Numbered from the stretch's first letter, positions 17,268 through 26,372 are shown. The stretch: 64,000 nt of DNA from Rossellomorea sp. AcN35-11 (GCA_030388825.1 CP128835.1:1730001-1794000); one strand, 5' to 3'. Translations and numbers: made by a program. Notes: generated by a model from the sequence alone, not told the origin.

Positions 17268-18732
17268 ATGAAATTTTCCTGTGAGGTTGTACAACATCTA
17301 CATCCATTGTACGAAGCAGATGATCTCAGTCTGTCAGTTAAAGGAGAGGTGGAGGATCATATAAAAGTATGTGAAGAGTGCAGATCCATTTACAAGCTAT
17401 CTAAAGGAGAAGAGTATGATACTTCGAATTCATCCGGTCGCAGCATCCATTCATCGGTGAAGATTCTACTTGGGGTTATTAGCGTTTTTCTCCTGATCAT
17501 CTTACTTAACTTCTATCAAAGTCAGCGTAACCAAGTATTTTCTGCTTATGACCACATATACAGAAGTGCTGAAGAGCTTGAACAGATCATTGAAGCGACC
17601 CCAGATGCATCCCGTGAAGAGCCTGCGTTACTTAAAGGACAACTATTTTCAAGGAATGTATGAAGGAGTAGAAAGATTGACCCTATCGTTGAACTGGTTT
17701 GAAAAGCAAAGGCTAAAAAGTTCCAGCATATATGTAAACCAACAATCCTTCTATACAGCACTTGAGAACCTCCATGCAAGGAAATCGGATGGCCGATGGG
17801 ATGAGATTGATCAAAAGATGTATGATCGATTGAGCGGGTATGCAGGAGAATACAGAAAAGAAGTGGAAGAGGACTACAAGAAGTTCAATCATGGATACAG
17901 TTCTTATTTCCAAACAGTGGATGTTAGAGATCTAAGCATGCCGATAGAAGAAATAAACAAGCATACTTATACATACAATCGATTTCACCAGCTGCCCGAT
18001 CAAGTAAAACCAATGGATGATCTAGAACTGAAGAAGAGAATCGCGGATTTCTTAAAGGTTGATCATCAACACGTGAAGTTAGATAAGAATGAGGACGATC
18101 GCTATCGGTTCACGATTAAACGTCATGATATAGAGGGAGAAGTAGATCCATTCTCGGGTTACCCGGTCCGCATGGATGACTCAGGATCTCCAACGTTAAA
18201 AGGAGAGCTATTAGATGTGAACGAGATACAGGAGAAAGCAAGTTCGTTTCTTCAAAGAATGTATGGTGAGGATAAATCATTTGCCATCGAGTATCTAGGT
18301 ATCAATGTGAATTATTCCAGTAACGTAAACGATCAATATTATACGTTTGGGTATATGCCCATGTTCGGATCAATGCGTGCATATGCTTTTTCTGATCAGT
18401 CCAATAGGATCTATGTCGATGCGAGGTCAGGAGAATTCAGGATGATGAACAGCCTTGAGGAGGTTCCCATACATCATGGCTTTCGTGGGGAAGGCATTGA
18501 AAACATTACAGCCGAAGAGGGTTCTGAGCTTCTAAAGGATAAAGTGGAAAACGAAGATAAAAAGCTGGTGGAAAAAAGGAAATATAAATGGTTCGATTCA
18601 TTTTTCATCTATTCCTCGACCTCTGGGGGGTTTGTCCCTGTGCATGCCTATGGGTTAAGCGATCAGGATTCGACCTGGCGGTATATCAATATGGAAAATG
18701 GAAAGGAAGAGCATCTTTATATGAAGGACTGA
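17268..18732 (+). pseudogene. Anti-sigma-like membrane protein (zf-HC2 + TM + large C-terminal region), one frameshift
   Basis: Two frames join into one protein of about 487 residues. The N-terminus (17268) has a zinc-finger anti-sigma pattern with HIKVCEEC (HX3CX2C, about residues 36-43), then a membrane helix (residues about 68-85), then a long extracytoplasmic part with PepSY-like stretches such as FAIEYLGINVNY. The joint at about 17634-17638 needs one base removed (AAAGG to AAAG), giving ALLKDNYFQGMYEGVERL. No sigma-factor gene is adjacent, so the partner, if any, is elsewhere. The zinc-finger assignment is moderately sure; the C-terminal function is unknown. Confidence 0.65.
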
Positions 18733-18816
18733 ATGTCTTCACTTCCTTACCTAAATAAAGGAATAGTTGAGATCGGTGGAGAAGGACTTTACTGAACGTA
18801 TAAAGGAGTGAAGACG

Positions 18817-19482
18817 ATGGCTACTTGGGTAACACACTTTAGGATTGCTGAAGAACTACTAAAGAGGGAATGGCCTGTTTCACCTATAGAGTTTTTGGTT
18901 GGGAATATTGGTCCCGATTGCGGACTGATCGGGGAGGACGGTATACCCCGACCGCCAAAATCCGTAACCCATTTCAAGACGGATGGAAGAATAAACCCGG
19001 AGTCTTTTTACAATCAGTATCTTGATCATGAAGTAGAAAGCTCCTCTCCAGAGTCTTCTTATTACCTGGGGTACTACATTCATTTAGTGACGGATGAAGA
19101 ATGGGTGAACCTCTTGAAGAGAAAGAAACAAGAGAAAGTGTATCAGGAGATATTGAATACTCCTGAATATACTTCATTGGTGAAAAAAGATTGGTATGGT
19201 TTGGATTTTTTATATTTGAAAGATCATAAAGACACTATTTTTTGGAATGAATTTCAACATATAACTGAATTTCCGGAGTACTTACGTTTCTTCCCAAAGG
19301 GTCAGACGTTAGAGCAGATCCAAAATATTACCAGGTTCTATCATACTAGTACCATTCCTGAAAATCATAAGTTTATCTATCTTTCAGCACAGGAAGTGGA
19401 TGAGTTTGTGGACCTGATTGTAAAGAAGGTCATGGGGCTTTTGAATCAAAGGGTGGTTAACGTCCGTTCGTCTCATGCATGA
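18817..19482 (+). CDS. Zinc-dependent phospholipase C / S1-P1-like hydrolase
   Basis: 221 residues, starting ATG 18817 after AAAGGAGTG (the GTG at 18808 is too close to it). The pattern ATWVTHFRIAEELL, then VGNIGPDCG, then YYLGYYIHLVTDEEW fits the zn_dep_PLPC family, in which His and Asp residues of such helices bind three Zn ions. No signal peptide is visible, so it may act inside the cell, unlike secreted PLC. The substrate is unknown. Confidence 0.7.
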   Translation: MATWVTHFRIAEELLKREWPVSPIEFLVGNIGPDCGLIGEDGIPRPPKSVTHFKTDGRINPESFYNQYLDHEVESSSPESSYYLGYYIHLVTDEEWVNLLKRKKQEKVYQEILNTPEYTSLVKKDWYGLDFLYLKDHKDTIFWNEFQHITEFPEYLRFFPKGQTLEQIQNITRFYHTSTIPENHKFIYLSAQEVDEFVDLIVKKVMGLLNQRVVNVRSSHA

Positions 19483-19617
19483 AGACTTTCAGCATTAAAT
19501 CTCTAAATTGGTATATCCGAAACGAGTGATCCTCCGGAACGGTTAGGCTATGCTGACAAGCTAAAATCATGGTTTCATGCAAATGTAAACAATATTTTTG
19601 TAAAGGAGTTTCATGCA

Positions 19618-19969
19618 TGGAGAAAAATCCCGCGGTTAAACGGGTATATCAAGCGCTAAGAAGTCCTGGTCCATCCATTCAAGTACGAAATGGAGGAAAG
19701 GTGAGCCTGCAAAGGGGCAGTGCGGGGTAACAACATTGGTTGTTCATGACATACTGGGTGGAGAGATAAGAAAAACGAATCTTCCGGAAGGTTGGCACTT
19801 TTACAATATCATTCAAGGTATCCGCTGTGATTTTACAGCTTCACAATTTGTAACACCCATCGAATATCAAGACATACTTGCAAATAGAGATGAAGCGTTT
19901 CGTGATACGAATGAAGAACAATATCTTTATTTAAGAGCCTGTGTACTTGAAAAATTAAATGGAGCTTAA
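19618..19969 (+). pseudogene. yunG: YunG family protein, one frameshift (base missing)
   Basis: ATG 19618 follows AAAGGAG and reads MEKNPAVKRVYQALR in one frame. The rest continues in another frame as SWSIHSSTKW, RKGEPAKGQCGVTTLVVHD, then LGGEIRKTNLPEGWHFYN and IRCDFT. This is the conserved YunG order (a QCG active-site-like motif and a GWHFYN motif). Joining needs one added base near 19661-19664, the only deletion-type break in the window. The family is about 115-120 residues and of unknown function; the Cys in QCG and the His in GWHFYN hint at a papain-like or transglutaminase-like site. Confidence 0.68.
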
Positions 19970-20023
19970 TGTTGGAGAGCTGATAGTGGGATCTTCCCCT
20001 TTTTTTGTTCCGTGCAATTAGAA

Positions 20024-20052
20024 AGAACCAAGGCAAATGAGCCTTGGTTCTT
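20024..20052 (+). repeat. Perfect 12-bp hairpin without T tract
   Basis: AAGAACCAAGGC and GCCTTGGTTCTT around AAATGA. The sequence after it is not T-rich on the + strand, so it may be a degraded terminator after yunG or a leader structure of the aldo/keto reductase gene. Confidence 0.6.
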
Positions 20053-20106
20053 AGAGGTTAATTACTCAACTAGTATATGGGTGAAATCAATAAAGGAGGC
20101 ATAAGA

Positions 20107-21138
20107 ATGATTACCGGTTTTGCTACATTAAAGGGTACGAGTGAACGGTTGAAAAGGTGCAATCTGCCTAACCGAGAGTCAACGTGGTTTTATACCTCTC
20201 CCATTGCCCACGGGACTCATTTAGGTGATATGAATGCTCAAGACTCTGCACGATATATGGAAGCGATGAGATATGGAATGGCAAACGGGATAAACTTTAT
20301 TGATACAGCCATAAACTACAGGGGGATGAGGTCTGAAAGGGATGTCGGCAAGGTATTAAAGGAGATGATTGAAAAAGGACTTATAGAGCGTTCAGAAATG
20401 GTCATATCCACAAAAGGGGGAATCATCCCGGGTGATATAGAAGCAAACCTTATCCCAAAAGAATATTTACAAAAAGTTCTCATTGAAGGGAACATCATTC
20501 AAGAAACAGATTTAAATAGGGTTCATCATCAACGTCACGTATTAAATCCTTCTTATTATGAATTTGCCATTCATGAAAGCAGGAAGCACCTAAACCTGGA
20601 GACCATTGATATCTATTATATCCATAATCCGGAGATTTCCATGACGGTTTTAGGGCCTGAAGCTTTTTATAGACAGCTCCATTCACTTTTTTCTTTTTTA
20701 GAACATCAAGTAAAAGCCGGGCACATCAAGCATTATGGTCTTGCGACATGGTTTGGTCTGATTAAGGATCCGGCAGAAGAGGGGTTTATTTCCATTGAAA
20801 AGGTCCTTGCTGTAGCAAAAAATGTTGCAGGTGAGGATCACCACTTTCATTTTATTCAGTTTCCCTTAAATCAGCATATGAACGCGGGAATCAATCATAA
20901 GAATCAAGAAGTAAGAGGGAAATGGTTGTCAGTATTGGAAGCAGCCCGAGAACTTGGGATCTTCCCTACGACAAGTGCTCCCTTTAACTTAGGTAACGTC
21001 CTTGTTAAAGGAACCAAACCTTCATCACTTTTATTGGAGGTAACACAAAATAAGGGCATACTCTCTACCATGGTTGGAATGAAGAAAGTAGAACATGTTA
21101 AGGAAAACATGGGAATGTTTAGATATGATGACAAGTAA
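20107..21138 (+). CDS. Aldo/keto reductase family oxidoreductase
   Basis: 343 residues beginning at ATG 20107 after AAAGGAGG. TIM-barrel AKR signs: NGINFIDTAINYRGMRSE (catalytic Asp/Tyr region), VISTKGG (Lys), and DIYYIHNPE (His region). The C-terminus PTTSAPFNLGNVLVKG fits the cofactor-binding loop only loosely. It is larger than typical AKRs by an insert near residues 120-160. NADPH-dependent carbonyl reduction is likely; the substrate is unknown. Confidence 0.82.
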   Translation: MITGFATLKGTSERLKRCNLPNRESTWFYTSPIAHGTHLGDMNAQDSARYMEAMRYGMANGINFIDTAINYRGMRSERDVGKVLKEMIEKGLIERSEMVISTKGGIIPGDIEANLIPKEYLQKVLIEGNIIQETDLNRVHHQRHVLNPSYYEFAIHESRKHLNLETIDIYYIHNPEISMTVLGPEAFYRQLHSLFSFLEHQVKAGHIKHYGLATWFGLIKDPAEEGFISIEKVLAVAKNVAGEDHHFHFIQFPLNQHMNAGINHKNQEVRGKWLSVLEAARELGIFPTTSAPFNLGNVLVKGTKPSSLLLEVTQNKGILSTMVGMKKVEHVKENMGMFRYDDK

Positions 21139-21141
21139 TGA

Positions 21142-21267
21142 AGAAGGAGTATTCATTCCCATCTTAGTAACAGCAGATTAGTCGTCTTTGAAAAGAGCGC
21201 CCATTTCCCGGATTTGGAGGAAACAGACAAATTTGTAGAGACGGTGCTGACCTTCTTGGAAGCGTAA
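21142..21267 (+). pseudogene. Remnant: C-terminal fragment of an alpha/beta hydrolase
   Basis: From after a TGA at 21139 to TAA 21265 the frame reads ...HLSNSRLVVFEKSAHFPDLEETDKF and ends VETVLTFLEA. That is the standard last strand, catalytic His (SAHFP) and final helix of an alpha/beta hydrolase. There is no start codon, ribosome-binding site or upstream hydrolase core; upstream is the end of the aldo/keto reductase gene. It is therefore the tail of a lost gene. Confidence 0.7.
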
Positions 21268-21558
21268 GTTTAATCAAATCGATTATAATGAAAAGAAAGC
21301 TATACATTAGGTCTTCTTATTTGGGAATAGGAGGAATGAGTGATTCACTCGACCAGTTAAGAATGGTTACCAACAGTCACAGCTTTGACAGGGGCGTAAA
21401 AATGGAGTTGGAGAGGACATTGCAAAAAGGCAGCGTCCTTTTTTGTGGTTACCTTTAAAGGAATACATTCAATCAACAGAGAAAATAGTACAGTGCGGGA
21501 CGAAGGCTGTAGAGTGTGATGACGCCCTGTGCAACAGTTTAAAATGGAGGAAATACAG
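21268..21558. other. Intergenic region, possibly more gene debris
   Basis: About 290 bases. Short open stretches in different frames (for example 21336-21461) begin after AGGAGG but at poor spacing and match nothing I know. No terminator is evident. It could be further decayed coding sequence next to the hydrolase remnant. Confidence 0.35.
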
Positions 21559-22101
21559 ATGAATCTATTATATGAAGTGATACCGGAAGAAAAGGCCGAA
21601 CAGTGCCGGGACTTGTGCAATGAACTGATGAACTTTCAGCAGTCGAAGGCTGTCATTACACCGGAACGGTTTGACAGCATGAATTTTGACACCAGGATGC
21701 TGCCATCGATTAAAAATGCCCTGCACAATTATATAGTCACTGTAAAGGATCCACATAAACAAGATGAAGTGGTTGCCTATGTATATACCAACATTTCTCC
21801 TAAAGAAGCGTATTCTAATGAATTTGCCACGTTTTTTGACCTTTCATCGGTGCAACGGGATCATGTCGGTTGTCTCTCCCAGTTTTATATTAAAGAGGGG
21901 TATCGACAATTTGGTGTGGGATCCAGGCTATTTGATATGTCGATGGATTGGTTGAACACATTTGAGGATGTGGAGGATTACTTTGTCTTTACGTCGAATG
22001 GGAACCAAGAGGCATTGGAATTCTATAAGCGGAAAGGATTCACAGTTTCTCATGATATTTTGGAAGGGTTTATCACGGTGTTACGAAGTCAGAGGAAATA
22101 A
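21559..22101 (+). CDS. GNAT family N-acetyltransferase
   Basis: 180 residues, ATG 21559 after GGAGGAAATACAG. The acetyl-CoA pyrophosphate loop is YRQFGVGSRLF (R/Q-X-X-G-X-G/S type), followed by the FTSNGNQEALEFYKRKGF segment typical of GNAT C-termini. The N-terminal half is divergent. Acceptor unknown. It begins a run of closely spaced genes with fra and ydeI (19 bases to fra). Confidence 0.82.
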   Translation: MNLLYEVIPEEKAEQCRDLCNELMNFQQSKAVITPERFDSMNFDTRMLPSIKNALHNYIVTVKDPHKQDEVVAYVYTNISPKEAYSNEFATFFDLSSVQRDHVGCLSQFYIKEGYRQFGVGSRLFDMSMDWLNTFEDVEDYFVFTSNGNQEALEFYKRKGFTVSHDILEGFITVLRSQRK

Positions 22102-22119
22102 TAGAGCAGGAGGGATAAG

Positions 22120-22491
22120 ATGGGCGTGTTTGAAGCGTATGTAGCAGGTATCGAGAATCCCGGCCACCGCAACCGAATGGAGGAAATCCTGAATTGGGTG
22201 ATGGAGCAATTCCCGCAATTGGAACCTCTAGTGAAATGGAATACACCCATGTTTACAGATCACGGCACATTTATTATCGGGATCGACGCAGCGAAGCATC
22301 ATGTAAGTGTTGCACCTGAGGAAGTGACCATGACCCATTTTGCCGACAATATTGAACAAGCCGGCTACAGTGCTACAAAAGGGTTGTTTCGTATTAAGTG
22401 GAAAGACCCGGTCGATTACAAATTACTAGAAAAGATGATTACATACAATATTCAGGATAAAGCTCAAATGACAAGTTTTTGGCGGAAGTAG
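22120..22491 (+). CDS. fra: Fra/YdhG-like frataxin-type iron chaperone (DUF1801)
   Basis: 123 residues, very close to B. subtilis YdhG (Fra): the core WNTPMFTDHGTFIIG and ending TFWRK-type tail (here TSFWRK) are the same. Fra supplies iron for Fe-S cluster and haem synthesis in B. subtilis. Start ATG 22120 after AGGAGGGATAAG. Acidic surface residues fit metal binding. The next gene also carries a DUF1801 domain. Confidence 0.86.
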   Translation: MGVFEAYVAGIENPGHRNRMEEILNWVMEQFPQLEPLVKWNTPMFTDHGTFIIGIDAAKHHVSVAPEEVTMTHFADNIEQAGYSATKGLFRIKWKDPVDYKLLEKMITYNIQDKAQMTSFWRK

Positions 22492-22517
22492 AAAGATGAA
22501 GCTGAGGGGGTACCTTT

Positions 22518-23114
22518 ATGACAGACAGTCGAAAGAATCGAAAGGTGGATGGATTTATAAAAAAAACCGATAAGTGGCGCGAGGAATATGAGGAGTTGAG
22601 AAGGATCATTCTTGATTTTGATGAGCTGACAGAAGAAATCAAATGGATGCATCCCTGTTACACCCTGAACGATAAAAACATCGTGTTGATGCACGGGTTT
22701 AAAGACTATTGTGCGCTTTTGTTTCACAAAGGGGCTTTGGTAAAGGATACACATGGAATTCTCGTTCAACAAACAGAGAATGTACAGGCGGCGCGTCAGA
22801 TCCGGTTCACTCATGTCCAGGAAATCATTGAAATGGAATCCATCCTGAAAGCCTATATTCAAGAAGCGATTGAAGTGGAAAAGGCCGGTTTGGAAGTGGA
22901 AATGAAAAAGACAGAAGAATACACCATTCCCGAGGAGCTTCAGCATAAATTCGAAGAAGTACCTGCATTGAAAAAAGCTTTTGACGAATTGACTCCTGGA
23001 CGGCAACGGGCGTACATTCTATACTTTTCCAAAGCCAAACAATCCAAAACCCGTGCATCAAGAGTTGACAAGTTTACAGGTCACATTCTTGAGGGAAAGG
23101 GTTTGAATGATTAA
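22518..23114 (+). CDS. ydeI: YdeI-like protein (DUF1801 plus YdeI/OmpD-associated domain)
   Basis: 198 residues. N-terminal half: DUF1801 with EIKWMHPCYTLNDKNIVLMHGFKDYCALLFHKG. C-terminal part from about residue 135: IPEELQHKFEEVPALKKAFDELTPGRQR, the OmdA domain with the PGRQRAYILYFS motif. It resembles B. subtilis YdeI throughout. The function is unknown; it lies 26 bases after fra, so they are probably co-transcribed. Confidence 0.87.
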   Translation: MTDSRKNRKVDGFIKKTDKWREEYEELRRIILDFDELTEEIKWMHPCYTLNDKNIVLMHGFKDYCALLFHKGALVKDTHGILVQQTENVQAARQIRFTHVQEIIEMESILKAYIQEAIEVEKAGLEVEMKKTEEYTIPEELQHKFEEVPALKKAFDELTPGRQRAYILYFSKAKQSKTRASRVDKFTGHILEGKGLND

Positions 23115-23176
23115 CATTTCGTGAATTTTTAGTTTATGAACGATTATAGGTTCCCAGATTATCAGGAGGGGAGGGA

Positions 23177-23734
23177 GTGCCATTGTCAGATCTATTTGAG
23201 AACATGAAAACCGGGAATGAAAAGCAACAAAGTGCGTATTCAGCCATCATTGAACTGGATGTGCTGAATCAATGGAGTTCCTACAGTCTTGTGTTATGCG
23301 GAACGCTGCCCATCGGGATAGATATCTCCGGTTCAGACCTGGACATCATTATGGAGGTTCATGACTTAGATTTATTTGAAGAAAAGCTTCAAAAGGCATA
23401 CAACTGCCTGGATGGATTTACACTTAAAAGGAGCAGGCAAAAGGGAAGGGAAGTCGTTATAGCGAATTTTATCTTCAGGGATTTTGAGTTTGAATTGTTT
23501 GGTCAGGCTCAACCAGTACATAAGCAACATGCGTATCTTCACATGATGATAGAGCATAAACTGTTGCAGACATTTCCTGCTCTTAAACAGAAAGTGATCC
23601 ATCTCAAACAACAAGGATATAAAACAGAGCCGGCATTTTGCAAGCTTTTGGACATAACGGGAGACCCTTATGAAGGTCTTATCCGGTTTGGCGTAGAGAA
23701 GGGAATCATTCCGAAACAAACTATTTACGTTTGA
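23177..23734 (+). CDS. DUF4269 family nucleotidyltransferase-like protein
   Basis: 185 residues from GTG 23177 after AGGAGGGGAGGGA (TTG 23183 is an alternative). The motif SGSDLDIIMEV (GS...DXD) and a later Asp/Glu (FEFELFG) give the pol-beta-type nucleotidyltransferase metal site. DUF4269 proteins are unclassified and may modify a small molecule, RNA or protein. There is no adjacent HEPN gene, so it is not an obvious toxin-antitoxin pair. Confidence 0.78.
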   Translation: MPLSDLFENMKTGNEKQQSAYSAIIELDVLNQWSSYSLVLCGTLPIGIDISGSDLDIIMEVHDLDLFEEKLQKAYNCLDGFTLKRSRQKGREVVIANFIFRDFEFELFGQAQPVHKQHAYLHMMIEHKLLQTFPALKQKVIHLKQQGYKTEPAFCKLLDITGDPYEGLIRFGVEKGIIPKQTIYV

Positions 23735-23894
23735 TTTTTCTTACGGTAAATGGGCGGTGCAATAGATCCACCTTCCATTCAACGACCTACATGGTCTATA
23801 CATTATTTTTTTTCCCTTAATTACAATGATTACTGATTGATGGTGGAGTCATATGTTTTTATGCTGAACATTATCCTAAAAAGGTGGGAAGGTC

Positions 23895-24077
23895 ATGATG
23901 TACGTAGGAGAGGTTCTTTTTCAATTGTTCTTCTTTTCACTGCTTTTATTAGGAGGAGTGTCATTCTTTTTGTTCATTAGAAGGCTCATTATCAATGGCA
24001 AGAGAGAGGTTCATACTTCTAATGAGATTAATAAGAAATTGGATAGGATAATAGAATTACTTGAAAGCAAGAATTAA
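23895..24077 (+). CDS. Small membrane protein, DUF4083-like
   Basis: 60 residues: a single helix LFQLFFFSLLLLGGVSFFLFIRRLI, then a coiled-coil-prone tail ending INKKLDRIIELLESKN. This layout matches DUF4083 small proteins. Start ATG 23895 or 23898 after GGTGGGAAGGTC. Function unknown. Confidence 0.7.
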   Translation: MMYVGEVLFQLFFFSLLLLGGVSFFLFIRRLIINGKREVHTSNEINKKLDRIIELLESKN

Positions 24078-24163
24078 AAGAAGTTCATGAAGATTAAAAT
24101 GAGTTGACGTTTGTCCATTAGTGAACGAAGCTTAGGCTGCAAATAGAGAGGGGCTACTGCAAG

Positions 24164-24724
24164 ATGAACACGATGTCAAATGGAGTTAAAATTGTGATCG
24201 GAGCAGGGGAATATGTGAATAATCCAGGCTGGATACACACACAGGAAGAGGATTTAAATGTATTAGACGAAAGTACGTGGGAAAAAAGATTCCCCGCAAG
24301 CTCTGTAGATGCCATTTTGGCGGAGCACGTCTGGGAACACCTTACCTATGACGAAGGACTAGCGGCGGCGGAACTGTGTAAAAACTATTTAAAACCTTCC
24401 GGGTATATCCGGTGCGCAGTTCCCGACGGTTATTTCCCTGACGAAGATTATCAACAGATTGTTCAGGTTGGCGGGCCAGGCCCGAAAGACCACCCGGCAG
24501 CAAGTCATAAAATCGTCCATAATTATCACACCTTGACGGAACTGTTTGAGACGGCTGGATATGAAGTGAGGCTCCTGGAGTATTGTGATGAAGAAGGGAA
24601 GTTTCATCAAAACGTTTGGGACGGCGCTGACGGGGTGATTTTCCGGTCGAAGAAGTATGATCCAAGGAATCAAGGGGACAAACTCGCTTTTCCTTCGCTG
24701 ATTGTGGATGCTTTCAAGGGGTGA
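24164..24724 (+). CDS. Class I SAM-dependent methyltransferase-like protein
   Basis: 186 residues. The pattern VDAILAEHVWEHLTYDEG (post-motif I/motif II with WEHL) then YLKPSGYIRCAVPD is that of SAM methyltransferases acting on small molecules. The usual glycine-rich motif I is partly preserved as IVIGAGE. ATG 24164 follows AGAGGGGC. The stop overlaps the next start by four bases (GTGA), pointing to an operon of three genes to 25345. Confidence 0.76.
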   Translation: MNTMSNGVKIVIGAGEYVNNPGWIHTQEEDLNVLDESTWEKRFPASSVDAILAEHVWEHLTYDEGLAAAELCKNYLKPSGYIRCAVPDGYFPDEDYQQIVQVGGPGPKDHPAASHKIVHNYHTLTELFETAGYEVRLLEYCDEEGKFHQNVWDGADGVIFRSKKYDPRNQGDKLAFPSLIVDAFKG

Positions 24725-24957
24725 AACGTGACGTTGGCGTAACACTTCAATGGTTCATTTTACAAAAACACCATGACCTCCAATCTCGGGTTCTGTCACT
24801 GAATGTTTATGAATATCAGGGGACAGACCCTTTAGGGGTGGACATGACCCGGGGACAAAATGAATGTACGAGTCTCGACAAGGAAGAATCGGCGAAATTA
24901 CTGGAGTTGATCAGTGTAGAGACAGTCATCAATAAGACAGAGGTGAACTCCTATTAA
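24721..24957 (+). CDS. Hypothetical protein, translationally coupled
   Basis: 78 residues from GTG 24721, overlapping the methyltransferase stop by four bases. Charged, no membrane segment, no family recognised. Its support is the overlap at both ends: its TAA (24955-24957) also overlaps the apparent start of the next gene. Confidence 0.5.
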   Translation: MKRDVGVTLQWFILQKHHDLQSRVLSLNVYEYQGTDPLGVDMTRGQNECTSLDKEESAKLLELISVETVINKTEVNSY

Positions 24958-25345
24958 GAAAAGGGTAATGGCAGGGATGATGATAATCATCGTGTTACTG
25001 TTCTTTTATGATAAGTTCATTGCATTCACAGTCAGCTATGAGGATATAGCCGTTGAGGATGCACCTGAGGCGATTCGGGAAGCTATATACATAGATCCGG
25101 AGAATACGGGGTATCGTGTATTTCATGATGACACCCATACCTACATCTATTATAAAAGCAGCCACGAACAAAATGAGTATATTACAACCTTATTGGAATT
25201 GAAAGGAAAGGGAGGAGGCATCGTGGCTACTGCACGCGTAAGTTATGCACAGGATGATGGTTATGTTAGCTACGAAAAGCTTCTGAAAGCAGATCGTATT
25301 TCAGGGAGTGACCTTACTTTGGAAGAGAGCATTGATGTCAAATGA
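24953..25345 (+). CDS. Hypothetical membrane-anchored protein, possible ATT start
   Basis: If read from ATT 24953 the protein opens (M)KKRVMAGMMIIIVLLFFYDKF, a normal signal-anchor, with AGAGGTG eight bases upstream. The first ATG is 24968, whose upstream spacing to AAAGGG is only two bases. The rest (about 105 residues) is an extracytoplasmic domain with DTHTYIYYKSSHEQ. No family recognised. Either an unusual ATT start in an overlapped operon or initiation at 24968. Confidence 0.6.
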   Translation: MKKRVMAGMMIIIVLLFFYDKFIAFTVSYEDIAVEDAPEAIREAIYIDPENTGYRVFHDDTHTYIYYKSSHEQNEYITTLLELKGKGGGIVATARVSYAQDDGYVSYEKLLKADRISGSDLTLEESIDVK

Positions 25346-25427
25346 AGTTCGTGGTTTAAAAACACTTTACCTTTTACGGACCGGAAAGGGATAGGCTTGA
25401 AGCATATTGTCCCGGGATTGATGAAAA

Positions 25428-25455
25428 AAACTAGCGCAAATCCGCTAGTTTCTTA
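25428..25455 (+). terminator. Terminator between convergent genes
   Basis: AAACTAGCG/CGCTAGTTT stem with a small loop, followed by T-rich sequence; serves the + operon or the DUF2225 gene. Confidence 0.78.
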
Positions 25456-26154
25456 TTATGTAGTCTTTGCTTCTTTATAAATCTCACGAATTTCGTACCA
25501 GCGGTCTTTAGCCATTTCAATGATTTTAGGTTCGGTTGATAGATGCTGCTTGCTGATGACTTTATTAAGATATGCGACCGCGTCCTCTATCTTATCCTGT
25601 CTCCTTAATAATTCTGCAATGATATACAACAGCTTGGTTTCTGACATCAGAGTACCTGACACCCCATCCGTCATGTAGGCGTCAATATATTCATGGGTAG
25701 CGAGGTTGATGAAACGTCTTTCATGTTCTTTTTCACTGATCTTTCGATAAAGCCAGGCAGTTCGGAGATATAAACCGGCTATCGTCACTTTTTTCTCCTT
25801 TTTAATCAGAGCACAGTAGGCAGCCAGTTTATATGTATTGATCGCATCCTCACAAGATCTGTGCTTTCCGTAATCCTGAGGCTGCCAGTGCAGACTGATT
25901 TTCTTCTCCAACTCAGCTTTAAGAACAGGGGGGATATACTTTGTGAAATCATCCGTATAAGAAAACCCGCACCTCGGACAAACAGATACGTTATAGAGCA
26001 AAGGATTTATTTCCTCGGATTCGTATAGGGGGCAAAAGTCACTATCATATCCAGCCAGCTTTACAAAGCGGGTTTTGATTCTCGTTGTCGTGTAGGAGTG
26101 TTTGCATGAGAGACACTGTGTTTTTTTATCATAAAAGGGTGTCACAACCGTCAT
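25456..26154 (-). CDS. DUF2225 family protein with two CXXC pairs
   Basis: 232 residues from ATG 26154, six bases after GAGGTG (the GTG at 26163 lies in that ribosome-binding site). N-terminal zinc-ribbon pairs CLSC and CPRC are separated by about 45 residues. The C-terminal half is all-helical with TPR-like repeats (TYKLAAYCALIKKE, AELLRRQDKIEDAVAYL). DUF2225 proteins are widespread in Firmicutes without known function. Confidence 0.84.
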   Translation of the reverse strand: MTVVTPFYDKKTQCLSCKHSYTTTRIKTRFVKLAGYDSDFCPLYESEEINPLLYNVSVCPRCGFSYTDDFTKYIPPVLKAELEKKISLHWQPQDYGKHRSCEDAINTYKLAAYCALIKKEKKVTIAGLYLRTAWLYRKISEKEHERRFINLATHEYIDAYMTDGVSGTLMSETKLLYIIAELLRRQDKIEDAVAYLNKVISKQHLSTEPKIIEMAKDRWYEIREIYKEAKTT

Positions 26155-26372
26155 GAATATCACCTCACAATCGGGACTATTTACCTTATTATACCTTGAC
26201 GGGAGGAAGGGTCACCAGTATTTTTTTAAGAATATAAGGAAAAAAGTCACGGGATCAATCATGGTATGAAAAAGTTTTCTTCCATTTATTCACCAAAGCC
26301 CCTTTGGTTGAGTAGTAAAATAGAAAGGAGTATACTAAGTAGTAAGAAATGAAAAGGTTGGGGGTGTAATGA

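Noticed and set aside
23177..23734. Toxin-antitoxin nucleotidyltransferase
   Set aside because: No HEPN partner nearby; DUF4269 is a stand-alone family.
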